This document shows, piece after piece, positions 6,685-7,913 of a DNA stretch of 7,913 nucleotides; the first letter of the stretch is position 1; every line of letters begins with the position of its first letter. Location of the stretch: positions 1-7,913 of the forward strand of contig VHCR01000058.1 in the NCBI GenBank assembly GCA_016871655.1, read 5' to 3'. The translations under genes were made by a program, and so were the position numbers. Under the pieces are notes generated by a model. That model was not told where the DNA came from. It saw nothing but the letters and a program-made list of their open reading frames with translations, and did not search any database. Source of the stretch: Verrucomicrobiota bacterium. Lineage in GTDB: Bacteria; Verrucomicrobiota; Verrucomicrobiia; Chthoniobacterales; UBA6821.

Positions 6685-7206
6685 ATGGATCAGCAAGTTG
6701 ATAGCAGAAAGTCGGCCTCCGGAGCTTTGCAAGAGGAGCACGAGCATAATCCAAAGATTGATTATGTTATTAGTATAATTAAGGAGTTGCCATCGTTGGC
6801 AGAAAGGAAAAATCTTTCAAAACAACAAGTGGAATCATTGTATGTACTAGGGTATCAGCTATACGAAGCTCAATGTTATAAGGAAGCAGGAGATTTATTT
6901 CGATTTCTTTGTTTTTTTGAATCAAGAGTAGCACGGAATTGGATTGCACTCGGAGGAGCCTATCAACATAGCAAACATCATGATAATGCTCTTGCTGCTT
7001 TTACGATGGCTTGCCTGCTCGACCCTCATAAACCAGAGCCGAGATTTTATGCAGCTCATACCCTAATTGATCTACAAGATCTACCATTAGCATTAGAATC
7101 GATCAATATTGCTATCGAACTTTGTCGTAATAATCCTCAACACTTAGCTCTTTATCGGCGTTCCATGGCGTTAAGGAACGCTCTCGTCGCACATATCAAC
7201 GGTTGA
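6685..7206 (+). CDS. type III secretion chaperone, SycD/LcrH family (173 aa)
   Basis: Class II type III secretion chaperones bind the hydrophobic translocator proteins in the cytoplasm and keep them secretion-competent. The length (173 aa) and architecture fit: a polar N-terminus, an amphipathic helix at about 25-40, then three TPR-like repeats at about 52-85 (LYVLGYQLYEAQCYKEAGDL), 86-119 (WIALGGAYQHSKHHDNALAA, then LLDPHKPEPRF) and 120-153 (AAHTLIDLQDLPLALESI). The LGYQLYEAQCYKEA start of the first repeat and the LLDPHKPEPRFY junction are characteristic of SycD/LcrH/SicA proteins, and the wording resembles chlamydial LcrH proteins as I remember them. A generic TPR protein is the main alternative. 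It is the first gene of a tight three-gene run, which is where such chaperones usually sit next to their clients. No Shine-Dalgarno sequence precedes the ATG; TTTCTC lies directly before it. Confidence 0.85.
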   Translation: MDQQVDSRKSASGALQEEHEHNPKIDYVISIIKELPSLAERKNLSKQQVESLYVLGYQLYEAQCYKEAGDLFRFLCFFESRVARNWIALGGAYQHSKHHDNALAAFTMACLLDPHKPEPRFYAAHTLIDLQDLPLALESINIAIELCRNNPQHLALYRRSMALRNALVAHING

Positions 7207-7754
7207 AAACTATGGGCTATTTAGATCCTGACGTTTCGTCAAATATTGCTTATCCTTCAATAACGGCTCCATCATTAACGGGGGGGAGAAAGGAAGGGCC
7301 AGAGGCAGAAGTGCAAGACCAACCTTCTGGTGTGTTCGGCGAGGTTTCTGTTACCCTTGATGGCACGATTTCCAAAACATTCAAAGAGGCTTATAACAAA
7401 TCTTTTGTTTCTCTTGAAAAGTCGGAAACTTTAAGTAGCGTTCCTCAACAGCAGCTTTTGAAGAATGCAGAAGCTGTTAAGAATGTTGCTCAACAGATGA
7501 TCAATGATACAGTAGAAGAATCACAAGCAACAGTGGCTTCAGATATGCTAGCAGCGAATGAAGTATTTCTTCAAGCTGCGGAAGAACATTACCTGCGTTA
7601 TATTGCTGCTGGTGGTTTTGATCAAGAGCAGACAGATCAAGAAAATCCTACGATCGGCACTCAACTGAAACAAAACAAATTTAATCAAGAGGCGATTCAA
7701 GATTCTTTTACAATGATTAACAACATAGCTATGAAAGCTCTTATTTTTACATAA
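7203..7754 (+). CDS. hydrophilic protein of unknown function, coupled to the secretion chaperone (183 aa)
   Basis: Family not recognised. It has no signal peptide or membrane segment and is rich in Gln, Glu, Asn and Ala. Residues 1-45 are Pro/Ser/Gly-rich and look disordered, as type III secretion signals often do; residues 56-135 appear helical and could form a coiled coil; the tail at 160-183 is another helix. The start is uncertain: TTG at 7203 overlaps the upstream TGA as TTGA, an arrangement that permits coupled translation, while ATG at 7212 (residue 4) is the conventional choice. Neither has a close Shine-Dalgarno sequence. A run of seven G at 7280-7286 lies in codons 26-28. From its position behind an LcrH-like chaperone it may be a secreted substrate, translocator partner or accessory chaperone; this is inference. 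Confidence 0.8.
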   Translation: MKTMGYLDPDVSSNIAYPSITAPSLTGGRKEGPEAEVQDQPSGVFGEVSVTLDGTISKTFKEAYNKSFVSLEKSETLSSVPQQQLLKNAEAVKNVAQQMINDTVEESQATVASDMLAANEVFLQAAEEHYLRYIAAGGFDQEQTDQENPTIGTQLKQNKFNQEAIQDSFTMINNIAMKALIFT

Positions 7755-7758
7755 TATT

Positions 7759-7913
7759 ATGAGTGGCGTTTCACCAGGTCTTACACTTGCTAAAGCAATC
7801 AATTTGAGTGAAAGAGGATTTGGCAGATTGTTGCAATCCGCTGTTATTGGTGATTCAAGATCACGACAGCCTTTTAAAAGACAAACTTCTTCTACCATAC
7901 TCCGAGCAAAATT
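7759..7913 (+). CDS. third gene of the secretion operon, N-terminal 51 codons only
   Basis: An open frame starts at ATG 7759, four bases after the preceding stop, and stays open to the right edge. The visible start reads MSGVSPGLTLAKAINLSERG and continues with a Ser/Arg-rich stretch (32-50), with no signal peptide or hydrophobic segment. Ser/Gly/Thr-rich, uncharged beginnings are usual for type III secreted proteins, and in LcrH-type loci the translocators commonly follow the chaperone, so a translocator or effector is plausible. Too little is visible to assign a family. The tight spacing and same strand support it being a real gene rather than chance. Confidence 0.65.
   Translation, partial: MSGVSPGLTLAKAINLSERGFGRLLQSAVIGDSRSRQPFKRQTSSTILRAK

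Noticed and set aside
7548..7898. 116-codon open frame on the minus strand
   Set aside because: It is antisense to the end of the 183-residue gene and the following gene start. Its translation is rich in Cys, Leu and Arg with no family signal, as expected for a shadow frame.
1..7913. tRNA, rRNA or riboswitch genes
   Set aside because: No cloverleaf, rRNA or known riboswitch core was recognised by eye, and the gaps between genes are all shorter than 200 bases and mostly occupied by the repeats described.

Overview
The window looks like chromosomal DNA of a Gram-negative bacterium that carries a type III secretion system. The clearest pointer is an LcrH/SycD-type secretion chaperone (6685-7206) whose TPR wording resembles chlamydial LcrH/Scc proteins as I remember them. 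Other pointers are a GT9 heptosyltransferase-like enzyme, a large fusion of an alkaline-phosphatase-superfamily domain, TPRs and a sulfotransferase domain, moderately AT-rich DNA, and no clear Shine-Dalgarno sequence before any start. A member of the PVC group, possibly Chlamydiae, is my best guess. It is an inference and cannot be settled from this sequence.

Layout. 1-946 (minus): the N-terminal two-thirds or less of an HrpB-type DEAH-box helicase, starting at GTG and running off the left edge. 947-1041: short divergent intergenic space with three heptamers of the CCTGYAA type. 1042-2372 (plus): two unrecognised envelope proteins, one exported and one membrane-anchored, coupled by an ATGA overlap. 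2371-2510: convergent gap filled by a 9-bp hairpin and a perfect 30-bp inverted repeat built from GTTTAA-like units. 2528-5272 (minus): the 914-residue fusion protein. 5310-5470: divergent gap filled by a near-perfect inverted repeat of about 40 bp built from degenerate GTRRCGR heptamers, whose right arm ends one base before the next start codon. 5472-6617 (plus): GT9 glycosyltransferase with a 70-residue N-terminal extension. 6626-6659: two small tandem hairpins. 6685-7913 (plus): a type III secretion gene cluster with the chaperone, a 183-residue hydrophilic protein overlapping it, and the start of a third gene cut by the right edge.

How they may work together. The last three genes form a tight operon, and by analogy with LcrH/SycD loci the two unknown proteins are candidates for secreted clients (translocators or effectors) or accessory chaperones. 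The divergent fusion/GT9 pair could both act on a glycoconjugate: GT9 enzymes add sugars and the fusion carries both a sulfotransferase fold and a phosphodiesterase/sulfatase-like fold. That pathway link is inferred only from domain content and adjacency.

The most unusual items are the triple-domain fusion and the intergenic spaces packed with three different short-repeat families, two of them arranged as long inverted arms that would give both neighbouring genes nearly the same leader or tail sequence.
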